The position numbers and the translations under genes are program-made. A DNA stretch of 64,000 bases. It comes from Mycolicibacterium sp. YH-1 (GTDB lineage Bacteria; Actinomycetota; Actinomycetes; Mycobacteriales; Mycobacteriaceae). This document shows, piece by piece, positions 47,174-57,677 of the stretch. The notes below the pieces were generated by a model. The model worked only from the letters and a program-made list of their open reading frames with translations. It searched no databases and was not told the DNA's origin. The DNA lies in the NCBI RefSeq assembly GCF_022557175.1, contig NZ_CP092915.1:1364001-1428000 (forward strand). Direction: 5' to 3'. The first letter of the stretch is position 1, and each line of letters opens with the position of its first letter.

Positions 47174-50100
47174 ATGAATGCACCGGGGTACACCCATGTC
47201 CAGACCCCGTTGGCCGGGCTCGTTGAACTGGCCCTGACCGATCCCGGTCTCCGGGACATCACCACCTCCGCCGCCGAGGGCGCAACCGAGGGTGCCCTCG
47301 TCGGACCGGCGGCCGCGCGGTTGTTCGTCGCCGCCGCACTGGCGCAGGCGGGTCCGCTGCTCGTCGTCACCGCCACGGGGCGCGAGACAGAGGACCTGAC
47401 CGCCGAGCTGCAGGCCGTGCTCGGCGGCGCCGTCGCGACGTTCCCGTCCTGGGAGACCCTGCCGCACGAGCGGTTGTCTCCCGGCGTCGAGACCGTCGGC
47501 GCGCGGATGATGGTGCTGCGCCGGCTCGCCTATCCCGATGACGCCCGGCTGGGTCCACCGCTGCGGGTGGTGGTCACCACGGCGCGCTCACTGCTGCAGC
47601 CGATGCCCCCGGCGCTGTCGGCCGTCGAGCCGGTGACGCTGACCGTCGGCGCCGAGGCCGACTTCGAGGCCGTGATCGAGCGGCTCGTCGAGCTGGCCTA
47701 CACACGCGTCGACATGGTCGGCAAGCGCGGCGAGTTCGCGGTTCGCGGCGGCATCCTCGACCTGTTCGCGCCCACCGCCGAACACCCTGTGCGCGTCGAG
47801 TTCTGGGGTGATGAGGTGTCCGAGATGCGGATGTTCTCGATCGCCGATCAGCGCTCCATCCCCGAGATCGAGATCGAGACGCTGGTTGCCGTGCCGTGTC
47901 GGGAGCTGCTGCTCACCGAGGATGTGCGCGAGCGTGCCGCGGCATTCGCGGCGGATCAGCCCCATGACGACAATCGCGTTGGCGGCACCATCGGCGAGAT
48001 GATGGCCAAGCTCTCCGAGGGCATCCCCGTCGACGGTATGGAGGCGCTCCTACCGGTGTTGCGGCCGGGTGAGCTGTCGCTGCTGTCCGACCACCTGCCC
48101 GCGGGCGCCCCGGTGCTGATCTGCGATCCCGAGAAGGTCAGGACCCGCGCCGCGGACCTGGTCAAGACGGGCCGTGAGTTCCTCGAGGCGTCGTGGTCGG
48201 TCGCGGCGATGGGCGCCGACGCGCCGATCGACCTGGAGGAACTCGACGGCTCCGGGTTCCGTGACCTCGCCGACGTCCGGGCCGCGGCCACCGCCGGCGG
48301 ACACCCGTGGTGGACGCTGAGCCAGCTTGGGGACGGGTCGGCGAAGGAGCTGGACATCCGACCGGCGCCGTCCGCGCGCGGTCAGCAGCACAACCTCGAC
48401 GAGATGTTCGCGATGCTGCGCGCCCACGTCGCGACCGGCGGACTGGCCGTCATCGTCACCCCGGGCACCGGCACCGCGCACCGCGTCGTGGAGCAGCTGG
48501 CCGAATCAGAGACGGCCGCAGCGATCTTGGAGTCCGGTGAGGCGCCGAAGGCAGGTGTGGTCGGCGTGCTCAAGGGGCCGCTGCACGACGGCGCGATGCT
48601 GCCGGGGGCCAACCTCGTGGTGTTCACCGAATCTGACCTGACCGGAAACCGTGCCGCCGCCGTCGAGGGCAAGCGGCTGGCAGCCAAGCGACGCAACGTC
48701 GTCGACCCGCTCGCACTGACCGCGGGCGACATGGTGGTGCACGACCAGCACGGCATCGGCCGCTTCGTGGAGATGACCGAGCGCACCATCGGCGGTGCCC
48801 GCCGTGAGTACCTGGTGCTGGAGTACGCGTCGGCCAAGCGTGGCGGCGGGTCCGACAAGCTCTACGTGCCGATGGACGCGCTGGATCAGCTGTCTCGCTA
48901 CGTCGGCGGACAGGAGCCCACGCTGAGCCGCCTCGGTGGCAGCGACTGGACCAACACCAAGACCAAGGCACGCCGTGCGGTTCGCGAGATCGCCACTGAA
49001 CTGGTCGAGCTGTACGCCAAGCGCCAGGCCGCGCCCGGCCACGCGTTCGGACCCGACACTCCGTGGCAGGCCGAGATGGAGGACGCCTTCGGCTTCAGCG
49101 AGACGATGGATCAGCTGACGGCCATCACCGAGGTCAAGAGCGATATGGAGAAGGCGGTCCCGATGGACCGCGTGATCTGCGGTGACGTCGGCTACGGCAA
49201 GACCGAGATCGCGGTGCGTGCGGCGTTCAAGGCGGTGCAGGACGGCAAGCAGGTCGCGGTGCTGGTGCCGACGACACTGCTGGCCGATCAGCACCTGCAG
49301 ACGTTCACCGCTCGGATGGCCGGATTCCCGGTGACCGTGAAGGGCCTGTCGCGGTTCACCGACCCCGCCGACTCGCGGGCGGCACTCGAGGGCATGAAGG
49401 ACGGTTCGGTCGACATCGCGATCGGCACGCACCGACTGCTGCAGACGGGCGTGACCTGGAAGGACCTCGGGCTGGTCATCGTCGACGAGGAACAGCGCTT
49501 CGGCGTCGAGCACAAGGAACACATCAAGTCGATGCGCACGCACGTCGATGTGCTCACGATGAGTGCCACGCCGATTCCGCGCACCCTGGAGATGAGCCTG
49601 GCGGGCATCCGCGAGATGTCGACAATCCTCACCCCGCCCGAGGAGCGCCACCCGGTGCTCACCTACGTCGGTCCGCATGACGACAAGCAGGTGGCGGCGG
49701 CCCTGCGGCGCGAACTGCTGCGCGACGGGCAGGCGTTCTACATCCACAACCGGGTGAAGTCGATCGACTCGGCGGCCGCGAAGGTCCGCGCGCTGGTGCC
49801 GGAGGCGCGTGTCGTCGTCGCGCACGGGCAGATGCCCGAGGAGCAGTTGGAGAAGACGGTCGAGGGGTTCTGGAACCGCGAATTCGACATCCTGGTCTGC
49901 ACCACGATCGTCGAGACGGGGCTGGACATCTCGAACGCGAACACCCTCATCGTCGAGCGGGCGGACACGTTCGGCCTGTCTCAGCTACATCAGCTGCGCG
50001 GACGTGTGGGGCGCAGCAGGGAACGCGGTTACGCCTACTTCCTGTACCCGCCGGAGGTGCCGCTCACCGAGACCGCGTATGACCGGCTCGCCACCATCGC

Positions 50101-50833
50101 CCAGAACAACGAACTCGGCGCGGGCATGGCCGTGGCGATGAAGGACCTCGAGATCCGAGGTGCGGGCAACGTGCTGGGTGCCGAGCAGTCCGGTCACGTC
50201 GCCGGGGTGGGGTTCGACCTCTACGTCCGCCTGGTGGGCGAGGCCGTCGAGGCCTATCGCGCCGCCGTGGATGGCAAAACCGTTGCCGCCGTTGAGGAAC
50301 CGAAGGATGTCCGGATCGACCTCCCGATCGACGCCAACCTGCCGCCGGAGTACATCGGCAGCGACCGGTTGCGGCTGGAGGGTTACCGGCGACTCGCGGC
50401 CGCATCGGATGAGGCGGGTATCGGGGCGGTCGTCGATGAACTCATCGACCGGTACGGTCCGCTGCCCGAGCCGGCCCAACGGCTCGTCGCGGTGGCACGG
50501 CTGCGGCTGCTGTGCCGCCAGTACGGTGTCACCGAGGTCGGCGCGGCGTCCGAGTCCACGGTGCGCATCGCGCCGCTCCCGCTGCAGGATTCTCAGCAAC
50601 TGCGCCTCAAGCGGATGTACCCCGGCGCGACGTTCCGTGCGACGACGTCGACCGTGGCGATGCCGATCCCTCGGGTGGGCAGCGGTATCGGCGCTCCCCG
50701 CATCCGTGATCTTGAATTGGCCGGTGCCGTAGCGGGTCTGCTGTTGGCTTTGGATGGCAGACCGCAGACGGATGTTGATATAACCAACTTCGAACAGTGG
50801 CGCGGTACGGCCTCGCGTGACAAGCAAAAGTGA
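47174..50833 (+). CDS. mfd: Transcription-repair coupling factor Mfd
   Basis: The 1219-residue ATPase removes stalled RNA polymerase and recruits UvrA. The N-terminal UvrB-like region has [16 protein letters not shown] and [25 protein letters not shown]. The polymerase-interacting domain follows around residue 510 ([17 protein letters not shown]). The translocase motor has Walker [21 protein letters not shown] (DExx box), [13 protein letters not shown] and [15 protein letters not shown]-terminal TRCF domain ends near residue 1150. ATG 47174 has GGAGG five bases upstream, better than GTG 47147 or ATG 47162. Confidence 0.97.
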   Translation: MNAPGYTHVQTPLAGLVELALTDPGLRDITTSAAEGATEGALVGPAAARLFVAAALAQAGPLLVVTATGRETEDLTAELQAVLGGAVATFPSWETLPHERLSPGVETVGARMMVLRRLAYPDDARLGPPLRVVVTTARSLLQPMPPALSAVEPVTLTVGAEADFEAVIERLVELAYTRVDMVGKRGEFAVRGGILDLFAPTAEHPVRVEFWGDEVSEMRMFSIADQRSIPEIEIETLVAVPCRELLLTEDVRERAAAFAADQPHDDNRVGGTIGEMMAKLSEGIPVDGMEALLPVLRPGELSLLSDHLPAGAPVLICDPEKVRTRAADLVKTGREFLEASWSVAAMGADAPIDLEELDGSGFRDLADVRAAATAGGHPWWTLSQLGDGSAKELDIRPAPSARGQQHNLDEMFAMLRAHVATGGLAVIVTPGTGTAHRVVEQLAESETAAAILESGEAPKAGVVGVLKGPLHDGAMLPGANLVVFTESDLTGNRAAAVEGKRLAAKRRNVVDPLALTAGDMVVHDQHGIGRFVEMTERTIGGARREYLVLEYASAKRGGGSDKLYVPMDALDQLSRYVGGQEPTLSRLGGSDWTNTKTKARRAVREIATELVELYAKRQAAPGHAFGPDTPWQAEMEDAFGFSETMDQLTAITEVKSDMEKAVPMDRVICGDVGYGKTEIAVRAAFKAVQDGKQVAVLVPTTLLADQHLQTFTARMAGFPVTVKGLSRFTDPADSRAALEGMKDGSVDIAIGTHRLLQTGVTWKDLGLVIVDEEQRFGVEHKEHIKSMRTHVDVLTMSATPIPRTLEMSLAGIREMSTILTPPEERHPVLTYVGPHDDKQVAAALRRELLRDGQAFYIHNRVKSIDSAAAKVRALVPEARVVVAHGQMPEEQLEKTVEGFWNREFDILVCTTIVETGLDISNANTLIVERADTFGLSQLHQLRGRVGRSRERGYAYFLYPPEVPLTETAYDRLATIAQNNELGAGMAVAMKDLEIRGAGNVLGAEQSGHVAGVGFDLYVRLVGEAVEAYRAAVDGKTVAAVEEPKDVRIDLPIDANLPPEYIGSDRLRLEGYRRLAAASDEAGIGAVVDELIDRYGPLPEPAQRLVAVARLRLLCRQYGVTEVGAASESTVRIAPLPLQDSQQLRLKRMYPGATFRATTSTVAMPIPRVGSGIGAPRIRDLELAGAVAGLLLALDGRPQTDVDITNFEQWRGTASRDKQK

Positions 50834-50841
50834 AGGAACTC

Positions 50842-50871
50842 ATGACGAACGAGTCCCGGCGATCAGGATGA
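50842..50871 (+). CDS. Nine-codon leader peptide overlapping the mazG start
   Basis: An ATG eight bases after the mfd stop, with GAAGGA just upstream, opens a 9-residue frame (MTNESRRSG). Its TGA overlaps the mazG ATG as ATGA. This would let ribosomes leaving mfd reinitiate and pass on to mazG, which has no ribosome site of its own at ATG 50868. It is short and inferred only from geometry. Confidence 0.35.
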   Translation: MTNESRRSG

Positions 50872-51836
50872 TTGTCGTCCTGGTCGATCCTCGGCGCCCA
50901 TCGCTGGTACCCGTGGAGGCCGTCGGACTGCTCGCTGGGGACGTGCAGTACACCGAGGAAATGCCGATCAGGGTGCCGTGGTCGCTTCCTGCGTCGCGGC
51001 CATGCTTTTCCGGTGCCCCGGATGAGAAAGCTGCACCCGTGCTGCTGTCATCCGATCCCGACCACCCGATGGTCAAGGCTCGCCTCGCCGCAGGCGCCAA
51101 GCTCATCTCCGCGCCCGGCCCGCAGCCGGGGGAGCGGCTGCTCGACGCCGTCGCACAGATGGACAAGCTGCGCACCTCGGGCCCGTGGGAGAGCGAGCAG
51201 ACGCACGACTCGCTGCGGCGCTACCTGCTCGAGGAGACCTACGAGCTGTTCGACGCCGTGCACAGCGGTAACGCCGACGAGGTCCGTGAGGAACTCGGAG
51301 ACGTCTTGTTGCAGGTGCTCTTTCACGCGCGCATCGCCGAGGACGCGTCGGAGGGCTCGTTCACGATCGACGATGTCGCCGACGCGCTGGTGCGCAAGCT
51401 CGCCAACCGGGTGCCCGCGGTGCTCGCCGGGGAGTCGATCTCACTGGAGGATCAGCTCGCGCAGTGGGAGGAGCGCAAGGCGCTGGAGAAGACCAGGGCG
51501 TCGGTCATGGATGACGTCCCGACCGCTCAGCCCGCGCTCGCGTTGACGCAGAAGGTCTACCAGCGCGTGATCGCCGCGGGTGTGCCTGTTGACCTGCTGC
51601 CCGAGGACATGGCCGCGCTCGGGGTCGCCCAGGGCGGGGACGCCGAGAATGCGTTGCGCGCCGCGACGTTGCAGTTCATGAATGCCGTGCGCAGTGTCGA
51701 GGCGGCCGTGGCCGCTGCGCGGCGCGGCACGGACACGCCCGCCGAACTCGATGCCGCGACGCTCGGCAGGATCTCTGAGGACGAATGGCGCACGCACTGG
51801 CCGACTTTCGCGGAGTCGGAGCCGGACGCCGAGTAG
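50868..51836 (+). CDS. mazG: Nucleoside triphosphate pyrophosphohydrolase MazG
   Basis: The 322-residue protein cleaves canonical and oxidised NTPs/dNTPs to monophosphate and pyrophosphate. The MazG core is MDKLRTSGPWESEQTHDSLRRYLLEETYELFDAV with the E-x2-E pair, followed by REELGDVLLQVLFHARIAED (E-x2-D) and FTIDDVADALVRKLANRVP. The N-terminal MIVVLVDPRRPSLVPVEAVG extension is mycobacterial. ATG 50868 matches that extension; GTG 50817 inside mfd is an in-frame alternative. In M. tuberculosis MazG lowers oxidised nucleotides under stress. Confidence 0.94.
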   Translation: MIVVLVDPRRPSLVPVEAVGLLAGDVQYTEEMPIRVPWSLPASRPCFSGAPDEKAAPVLLSSDPDHPMVKARLAAGAKLISAPGPQPGERLLDAVAQMDKLRTSGPWESEQTHDSLRRYLLEETYELFDAVHSGNADEVREELGDVLLQVLFHARIAEDASEGSFTIDDVADALVRKLANRVPAVLAGESISLEDQLAQWEERKALEKTRASVMDDVPTAQPALALTQKVYQRVIAAGVPVDLLPEDMAALGVAQGGDAENALRAATLQFMNAVRSVEAAVAAARRGTDTPAELDAATLGRISEDEWRTHWPTFAESEPDAE

Positions 51837-51851
51837 GCACACCCATCCCGT

Positions 51852-51907
51852 CGAGACTGCTGTCAGATCGCGTTGGTGCGTCGAAACGCGATCTCACAGC
51901 AGTTTCG
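51852..51907. repeat. Palindromic repeat between mazG and efeB
   Basis: Arms 51852-51872 and 51887-51907 match at 19 of 21 positions around a 14-base loop. The left arm begins CGAGACTGCTGTCAGATCG. The arms and the GCGTCGAAACGC loop segment are shared with the element at 38843-38902. It sits between the convergent ends of mazG and efeB, where a two-way terminator would be expected. Confidence 0.85.
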
Positions 51908-51925
51908 GCGCATGGTGGCTGAGGT

Positions 51926-53197
51926 TCAGCCGACGAGGCCATCGCCGAGGAAGCGATCCTCACCCGTGACGCCGGGCAGGATGAAGAAGAATCCGCCGCC
52001 GACCGGCAGGATGTACTCCTCCAACGGCTCGCCCGTGAGACGCTTCTGCACCGCGAGGAAGCCGTTGTCCAGACTGCGCTGGTAGGCGATGAAGGCCAGG
52101 CCCTGATCGAGCCGCCCGGCCCCGTCGAAGCCGCGCGAGTAGTTGAAACCGCGGCGCAGGATCAGATTCTCGTCGCTGGCGGGTGTGCGGGGATTGGCCA
52201 GCCGGATATGGGCGTCGAGCTTGATCCGCTTGCCGTCGGGATCCTCGGGGTAGTCGGGATCGTCGAACTCGTCGTTCATGCCGAGCGGTGCGCCACTGAC
52301 CTTGGCCCGCCCGATCAGGTTCTCCTGCTCGACGAGCTGGGTGCGATCCCAGAACTCGACGAACATCCGGATGATGCGAATGGCTTGATACGACCCGCCT
52401 GCCGTCCACTCGGGCTCCCCGTCGCCGGGCTGCACCCACACGTGGCGATCCATCAGGCCGGCGTCATCGACGTCGAGATTCGCCGTTCCATCCTTGAACC
52501 CCAACAAATTTCGCGGAGTCCGCGCATCCGAGGTCTGGCCCGCCCCGATACCGCGCGCATAGCCGTCGATCATCCACTTGAGGACCAGGTCGCTGCGGGT
52601 GCGGCGCATGATCTGGCGCAGTGCGAACTGCACGGTGTCGTTGTGGCCGGCCTCGAAGATGATCGACACGTCACCGTGGGACAGTTTCGGATCGAGTTTG
52701 TCGTTGGCCAGGAACGGCATGGTGACCAGTTCCTTGGGCTTGCGGTCCGCCAGGCCGAACCGGTCGTCGAACACCGACGCGCCTAACCCGACCAGGATCG
52801 ACAGATTGTCCGGCGGCGGTTGCTCCCCGAGTATTCCGGAGTCGACGGGCGGATAGGCGGGGCCCCGCACCTCGGGAGGCTTGCCCGCCATCAGTCCGCG
52901 GATCTCGTCGGTGAGTTCCTGCAGCACCGACGTCAGGCCGGCCCGAGTTCTGGTCTGAAGGTTGAACGACGCCACCAACCCCTGCTCGGGAATCGGCAGC
53001 GTCGTGATACCCGCCTGGTGCGGGCCCTCGAAGGCGGTGAAGCTCCGTTCCGGGCGACCGGGCCGGTGCTCGGGCTGCGCCGAATCGGTGAGCGCCAGGG
53101 TTGCGCCCACACCGACAGCGGCCCCGGCACCGGCACTCAGGGCACCGGCGACGAAGCCGCGTCGTGAAACTCCTTGGCGTGGTGGCCGTTCGGTCAC
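51926..53197 (-). CDS. efeB: Dyp-type peroxidase EfeB, Tat-exported
   Basis: The 423-residue heme peroxidase starts at GTG 53197, which overlaps the efeO stop (GTGA). Its N-terminus has the twin-arginine signal SRRGFVAGALSAGAGAAVGVGATLAL. The Dyp core shows ILVGLGASVFDDRFGL, the distal motif NLLGFKDGTANL with catalytic Asp, and LIGRAKVSGAPLG. A later ILRRGFNYSRG-type block and GLAFIAYQRSL give the family end. EfeB acts outside the membrane with EfeO in ferrous iron uptake or heme handling. No permease gene efeU is seen next to it. Confidence 0.93.
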   Translation of the reverse strand: MTERPPRQGVSRRGFVAGALSAGAGAAVGVGATLALTDSAQPEHRPGRPERSFTAFEGPHQAGITTLPIPEQGLVASFNLQTRTRAGLTSVLQELTDEIRGLMAGKPPEVRGPAYPPVDSGILGEQPPPDNLSILVGLGASVFDDRFGLADRKPKELVTMPFLANDKLDPKLSHGDVSIIFEAGHNDTVQFALRQIMRRTRSDLVLKWMIDGYARGIGAGQTSDARTPRNLLGFKDGTANLDVDDAGLMDRHVWVQPGDGEPEWTAGGSYQAIRIIRMFVEFWDRTQLVEQENLIGRAKVSGAPLGMNDEFDDPDYPEDPDGKRIKLDAHIRLANPRTPASDENLILRRGFNYSRGFDGAGRLDQGLAFIAYQRSLDNGFLAVQKRLTGEPLEEYILPVGGGFFFILPGVTGEDRFLGDGLVG

Positions 53198-54120
53198 TGC
53201 AGGCCCAGCACTCCCGGGACCTGGGAGAGGTTCTCCGACAGCCCGGCCAGCTGGCCCTTCAGGGTGTCGACGACCTGCGGGGTGACGGTGACCGCGGTGC
53301 ACCGAGCCGACGGGTAGGGATCGTTCTCGGTGCAGAACAGCACCCAGCCGTCACCCTGACGCAGCGGGGCCAGCGTGCCGTAGATGTCGGAGATGCCACC
53401 GTCGATCTTGCCCAGCAGAGCGGGATCGGCCTGCTCCAGGGCGGGGGTCAGCTTGTCGACCGCTGCCTGCGAGCCCTGCAGGTTGGCGTCGAAGTCCCAC
53501 AGGTCGGTCTTGGAGTAGCGGTCCTCCTCGCCGGTGATCTTGCCCTGTGACACCTCCTCGATCAGCTCGGCGGCGCCGGTGGCGACCTTCAGCGGCGGAA
53601 CCTCGAGCTTCGCGATCTCGTCCTTGAGCCCGGCGATGTCCTTGTCGAGCTGGTCGGCGAACGGCGCGCCACCCTCGGTGGTGTTCTTCTCGAACAGCAG
53701 GAACTCCAGGCGGTGCCAGCCGGTGAAGGCTGCGTCTTCGGGGCCCTCGAAGTCGTCGACACGGGAGTCGACCTTGCCGTCGATGTCTGGGATGAGCTCG
53801 GCGAGCGGCTCGATGCGCTCCCACGGCATGCGGGACGGCGCGTACGCGTCCTGTGCGGCCTTCAGATCACCGGCGCGCACGGCGTCGGTCAACACCTTGA
53901 CGGCCGCGACGAGCTCGTCGACCTGCGCGACCGCGTACGCCTTGTACTCGTCTCCGGCCTTCGCCGCGAGCGGGTTGGGCTCCGCGGCCGCCGAGGTGGA
54001 CGTCGCGGCGCTGCTCGATTCACTGCTGCTCGCGTCGGTACTACTGCTGTTATCAGAGCAACCGGACAGGACCAGGGCTGCCGCTACGAAGGGCAGGGGC
54101 CAGGCGAGATGCAGTTTCAT
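53194..54120 (-). CDS. efeO: Iron-uptake lipoprotein EfeO (M75 domain)
   Basis: The 308-residue lipoprotein has the lipobox LSGC, a Ser/Thr/Ala linker and the helical M75 peptidase-like EfeO domain. GWHRLEFLLFEK carries the conserved H-x-x-E metal motif, preceded by SRMPWERIEPLAELIPDIDGKVDSR. It presents iron to the EfeUOB ferrous transporter. ATG 54120 is preceded by AAGGAGG. It is first in the efeO-efeB operon and has an IdeR-like site about 50 bases upstream. Confidence 0.92.
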   Translation of the reverse strand: MKLHLAWPLPFVAAALVLSGCSDNSSSTDASSSESSSAATSTSAAAEPNPLAAKAGDEYKAYAVAQVDELVAAVKVLTDAVRAGDLKAAQDAYAPSRMPWERIEPLAELIPDIDGKVDSRVDDFEGPEDAAFTGWHRLEFLLFEKNTTEGGAPFADQLDKDIAGLKDEIAKLEVPPLKVATGAAELIEEVSQGKITGEEDRYSKTDLWDFDANLQGSQAAVDKLTPALEQADPALLGKIDGGISDIYGTLAPLRQGDGWVLFCTENDPYPSARCTAVTVTPQVVDTLKGQLAGLSENLSQVPGVLGLQ

Positions 54121-54167
54121 GGAGCCTCCTTGAAGTAGACGCGTGAACACTACATCCAGATCTCTTG

Positions 54168-54186
54168 GCAGGGTAGGCACTCCTAA
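54168..54186 (-). promoter_or_regulatory. Possible IdeR (iron-repressor) box upstream of efeO
   Basis: On the minus strand TTAGGAGTGCCTACCCTGC matches the mycobacterial iron box TTAGGTTAGGCTAACCTAA at 12 of 19 positions, including TTAGG at the left and CTAxCCT at the right. It ends 48 bases before the efeO start. The match is below that of strong IdeR sites, so it is a candidate only. Confidence 0.4.
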
Positions 54187-54356
54187 GAACCGCGCCGCGG
54201 CCGACGCGCACCGCGTTTCGCTGGGCACCTGACTGGCATGCTGGCTTACCGTAGGGACGAAGTGTTCGAGAGTCGGTTGCCGTTGAGTTGGTGACGACGC
54301 GATGGTCAGGCCCGCAAGCACCAGCCGGGCGGATCGGTTGTGGTCAAGGGAGTCCG

Positions 54357-55088
54357 GTGTCGCCAGTGCGTTGGTGGCGCGCCGTTGCGGTGGTCGTCGC
54401 AACGGCGCTGCTCATGGCGTCATCGTGCTCGTTTCAGACCGGTGCACCCATCCCGGAGGGGGTACCGCCCCCGGCCGGGGATCCGGTGCCCAAGATCGAC
54501 ACCTACGCCAAGGGCAGGCCCGCCGACCAGCTGCACGAGTGGGCCGCCGAACGTGCACCGGCACTCGGCATCCCCGTGAAGGCGCTGGAGGCCTACGCCT
54601 ACGCCGCGCGTGTCGCCGAGGTGGAGAATCCCAATTGCCACCTGGCGTGGACCACGTTGGCCGGCATTGGCTGGGTCGAGAGCCACCACGGCACCTACCG
54701 GGGGTCGAAGGTGCTGCCCAACGGTGACGTGGTGCCGCCGATCAGGGGGCTGTTGTTGGACGGGACCATGGGCAACATGGAGATCGCCGACACCGACGGC
54801 GGCCTGCTCGACGGTGACGCCACTCTGGACCGGGCGATGGGCCCCATGCAGTTCATCCCCGAGACGTGGCGACTGTACGGCGTCGATGCCAACAACGATG
54901 GTGTGATCAGCCCCGACAACATCGACGACGCGGCGCTGTCCGCGGCCGGGTATCTGTGCTGGCGGGGCAAGGACTTGGCGACGCCGGAGGGGTGGATGGA
55001 GGCGTTGCGGGCCTACAACCTGTCCGACCAGTACGCCCGCACGGTGCGGGACTGGGCGACGGCGTATGCCAACGGGCACCCTCGATAG
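54357..55088 (+). CDS. lpqU: Lytic transglycosylase-like lipoprotein, LpqU (Rv1022)
   Basis: The 243-residue protein has an N-terminal signal ending ATALLMASSC, where the cysteine could be lipidated. A soluble lytic murein transglycosylase-like (SLT) domain follows, with the catalytic glutamate in LAGIGWVESHHGTYRG. Further blocks are RAMGPMQFIPETWRLYGVDANNDGVISPDNIDDAALSAAGYLCW and MEALRAYNLSDQYARTV. The order lpqU-eno-ftsB-DUF501-ppx equals Rv1022-Rv1026. GTG 54357 has AAGGGAG about five bases upstream. Confidence 0.9.
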   Translation: MSPVRWWRAVAVVVATALLMASSCSFQTGAPIPEGVPPPAGDPVPKIDTYAKGRPADQLHEWAAERAPALGIPVKALEAYAYAARVAEVENPNCHLAWTTLAGIGWVESHHGTYRGSKVLPNGDVVPPIRGLLLDGTMGNMEIADTDGGLLDGDATLDRAMGPMQFIPETWRLYGVDANNDGVISPDNIDDAALSAAGYLCWRGKDLATPEGWMEALRAYNLSDQYARTVRDWATAYANGHPR

Positions 55089-55132
55089 GGCTGGACCTCG
55101 GGAGCACGGCAACGGCGCACCCTCTAGGCTGA

Positions 55133-56461
<1,329 letters not shown>

Positions 56462-56470
56462 TTTTCAGTC

Positions 56471-57193
56471 ATGCCCGACGCCAAACGGCCCGACCCCAAG
56501 CGACGCTCTCCGGCGCCGCGACCGGGCAAGGCCGGGAAGTCCGGTGAGGCGGCCAGGGGTAGGTCCCGCAGCGCCTCACCGGTGCGTCGGGAGCCGCGTG
56601 CGGCCGCACCCCGCCCCGCCGAACCCGATGCCGAGGTCGAGGACACTGACGAAACCGAGCAGGGCACGGTTCTCGAGCCGATCCGCCAGTCGATCCTCGA
56701 GGCCGCCGAACACCAGTCCGAACAACGGCTTGGGTCGGCGGCCCGACGCGCCGCGATCCTGGCGGCGGTGATCTGTGTGCTGACGTTGACGATTGCCGGT
56801 CCCGTTCGCACGTACTTCTCGCAACGGGCCGAGATGAAGCAGCTCTCCGACGTCGAGGCGCAACTGCGTACGCAGATCGCCGACCTCGAACAGCAGAAGG
56901 TCAAGCTGGGCGACCCGGTGTTCATCGCCGCGCAGGCCCGCGAACGCCTCGGCTTCGTCATGCCCGGTGAGATCCCCTACCAGGTGCAGCTACCGAATCC
57001 CGTTGGCTCCGAGGCGATTCCCAGTGAGGAGGTCGCAACGATGCCCAGCGGCCAACCCTGGTACACCTCGCTGTGGCACACCATCGCCGACGCGCCGCAC
57101 GGACCTGCGCCGGCTCCGATTCCGCCTGCGGGACCGGCGCCCGCGCCGCCCGTCCCGCCTGATGCCCCTCCGGGCCCCCCTCACGGTGGTTGA
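56471..57193 (+). CDS. ftsB: FtsB/DivIC-family cell-division protein
   Basis: The 240-residue protein has a disordered Pro/Arg-rich cytoplasmic N-terminus of about 90 residues, then one membrane helix (AAILAAVICVLTLTIAGPV). A coiled coil (QRAEMKQLSDVEAQLRTQIADLEQQKVKLGDP) is followed by the septum-initiator block VFIAAQARERLGFVMPGEIPYQV. A Pro/Ala-rich extracytoplasmic tail ends the protein. It corresponds to Rv1024 and would join FtsQ and FtsL at the septum. It follows eno by nine bases and overlaps the next gene. Confidence 0.92.
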   Translation: MPDAKRPDPKRRSPAPRPGKAGKSGEAARGRSRSASPVRREPRAAAPRPAEPDAEVEDTDETEQGTVLEPIRQSILEAAEHQSEQRLGSAARRAAILAAVICVLTLTIAGPVRTYFSQRAEMKQLSDVEAQLRTQIADLEQQKVKLGDPVFIAAQARERLGFVMPGEIPYQVQLPNPVGSEAIPSEEVATMPSGQPWYTSLWHTIADAPHGPAPAPIPPAGPAPAPPVPPDAPPGPPHGG

Positions 57194-57677
57194 GCCCGCC
57201 GACCTCGAGGCCGTCGCGCTTCAGCTGGGCCGTGAGCCCCGCGGAGTGCTGGCGATCGCCTACCGCTGCCCGAATGGTGAACCGGGCGTGGTGAAGACGG
57301 CCCCGAGACTTCCCGACGGCACCCCGTTCCCGACGCTGTTCTACCTGACCCATCCGGCGCTGACCGCCGCCGCGAGCCGGCTGGAGTCCTCAGGGCTCAT
57401 GCGGGACATGACTGAACGCCTGCAGGCCGACCCCGCGTTGGCGGCGACCTACCGGCGAGCGCACGAGTCCTATCTGGCTGAGCGTGATGCCATCGAGTCG
57501 CTGGGCACCACGTTCTCCGGTGGAGGCATGCCCGACCGGGTCAAGTGCCTGCACGTGGTGATGGCTCATTCACTGGCAAAGGGGCGCGGCGTCAACCCCT
57601 TTGGTGACGAGGCGCTGGCGATACTGGCCGTCGAACCGGCGATGGCCGGCATTCTCGATAAGGGGAGCTGGACATGA
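57162..57677 (+). CDS. DUF501 family protein
   Basis: The 171-residue protein matches DUF501 (Rv1025): LGREPRGVLAIAYRCPNGEPGVVKTAPRLPDGTPFPTLFYLTHP near the front and GMPDRVKCLHVVMAHSLAKGRGVNPFGDEAL near the end. The cysteine, histidine and aspartate in these blocks are conserved, but no function is known. The start may be ATG 57162, overlapping ftsB by 32 bases, or GTG 57186, eight codons later; neither has a clear ribosome site, so coupling to ftsB is likely. It overlaps ppx by four bases. Confidence 0.88.
   Translation: MPLRAPLTVVEPADLEAVALQLGREPRGVLAIAYRCPNGEPGVVKTAPRLPDGTPFPTLFYLTHPALTAAASRLESSGLMRDMTERLQADPALAATYRRAHESYLAERDAIESLGTTFSGGGMPDRVKCLHVVMAHSLAKGRGVNPFGDEALAILAVEPAMAGILDKGSWT

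Noticed and set aside
48506..49825. A 439-codon open frame antisense to mfd
   Set aside because: mfd is unmistakable on the plus strand, and the antisense product is Arg/His/Gly-rich without recognisable domains.
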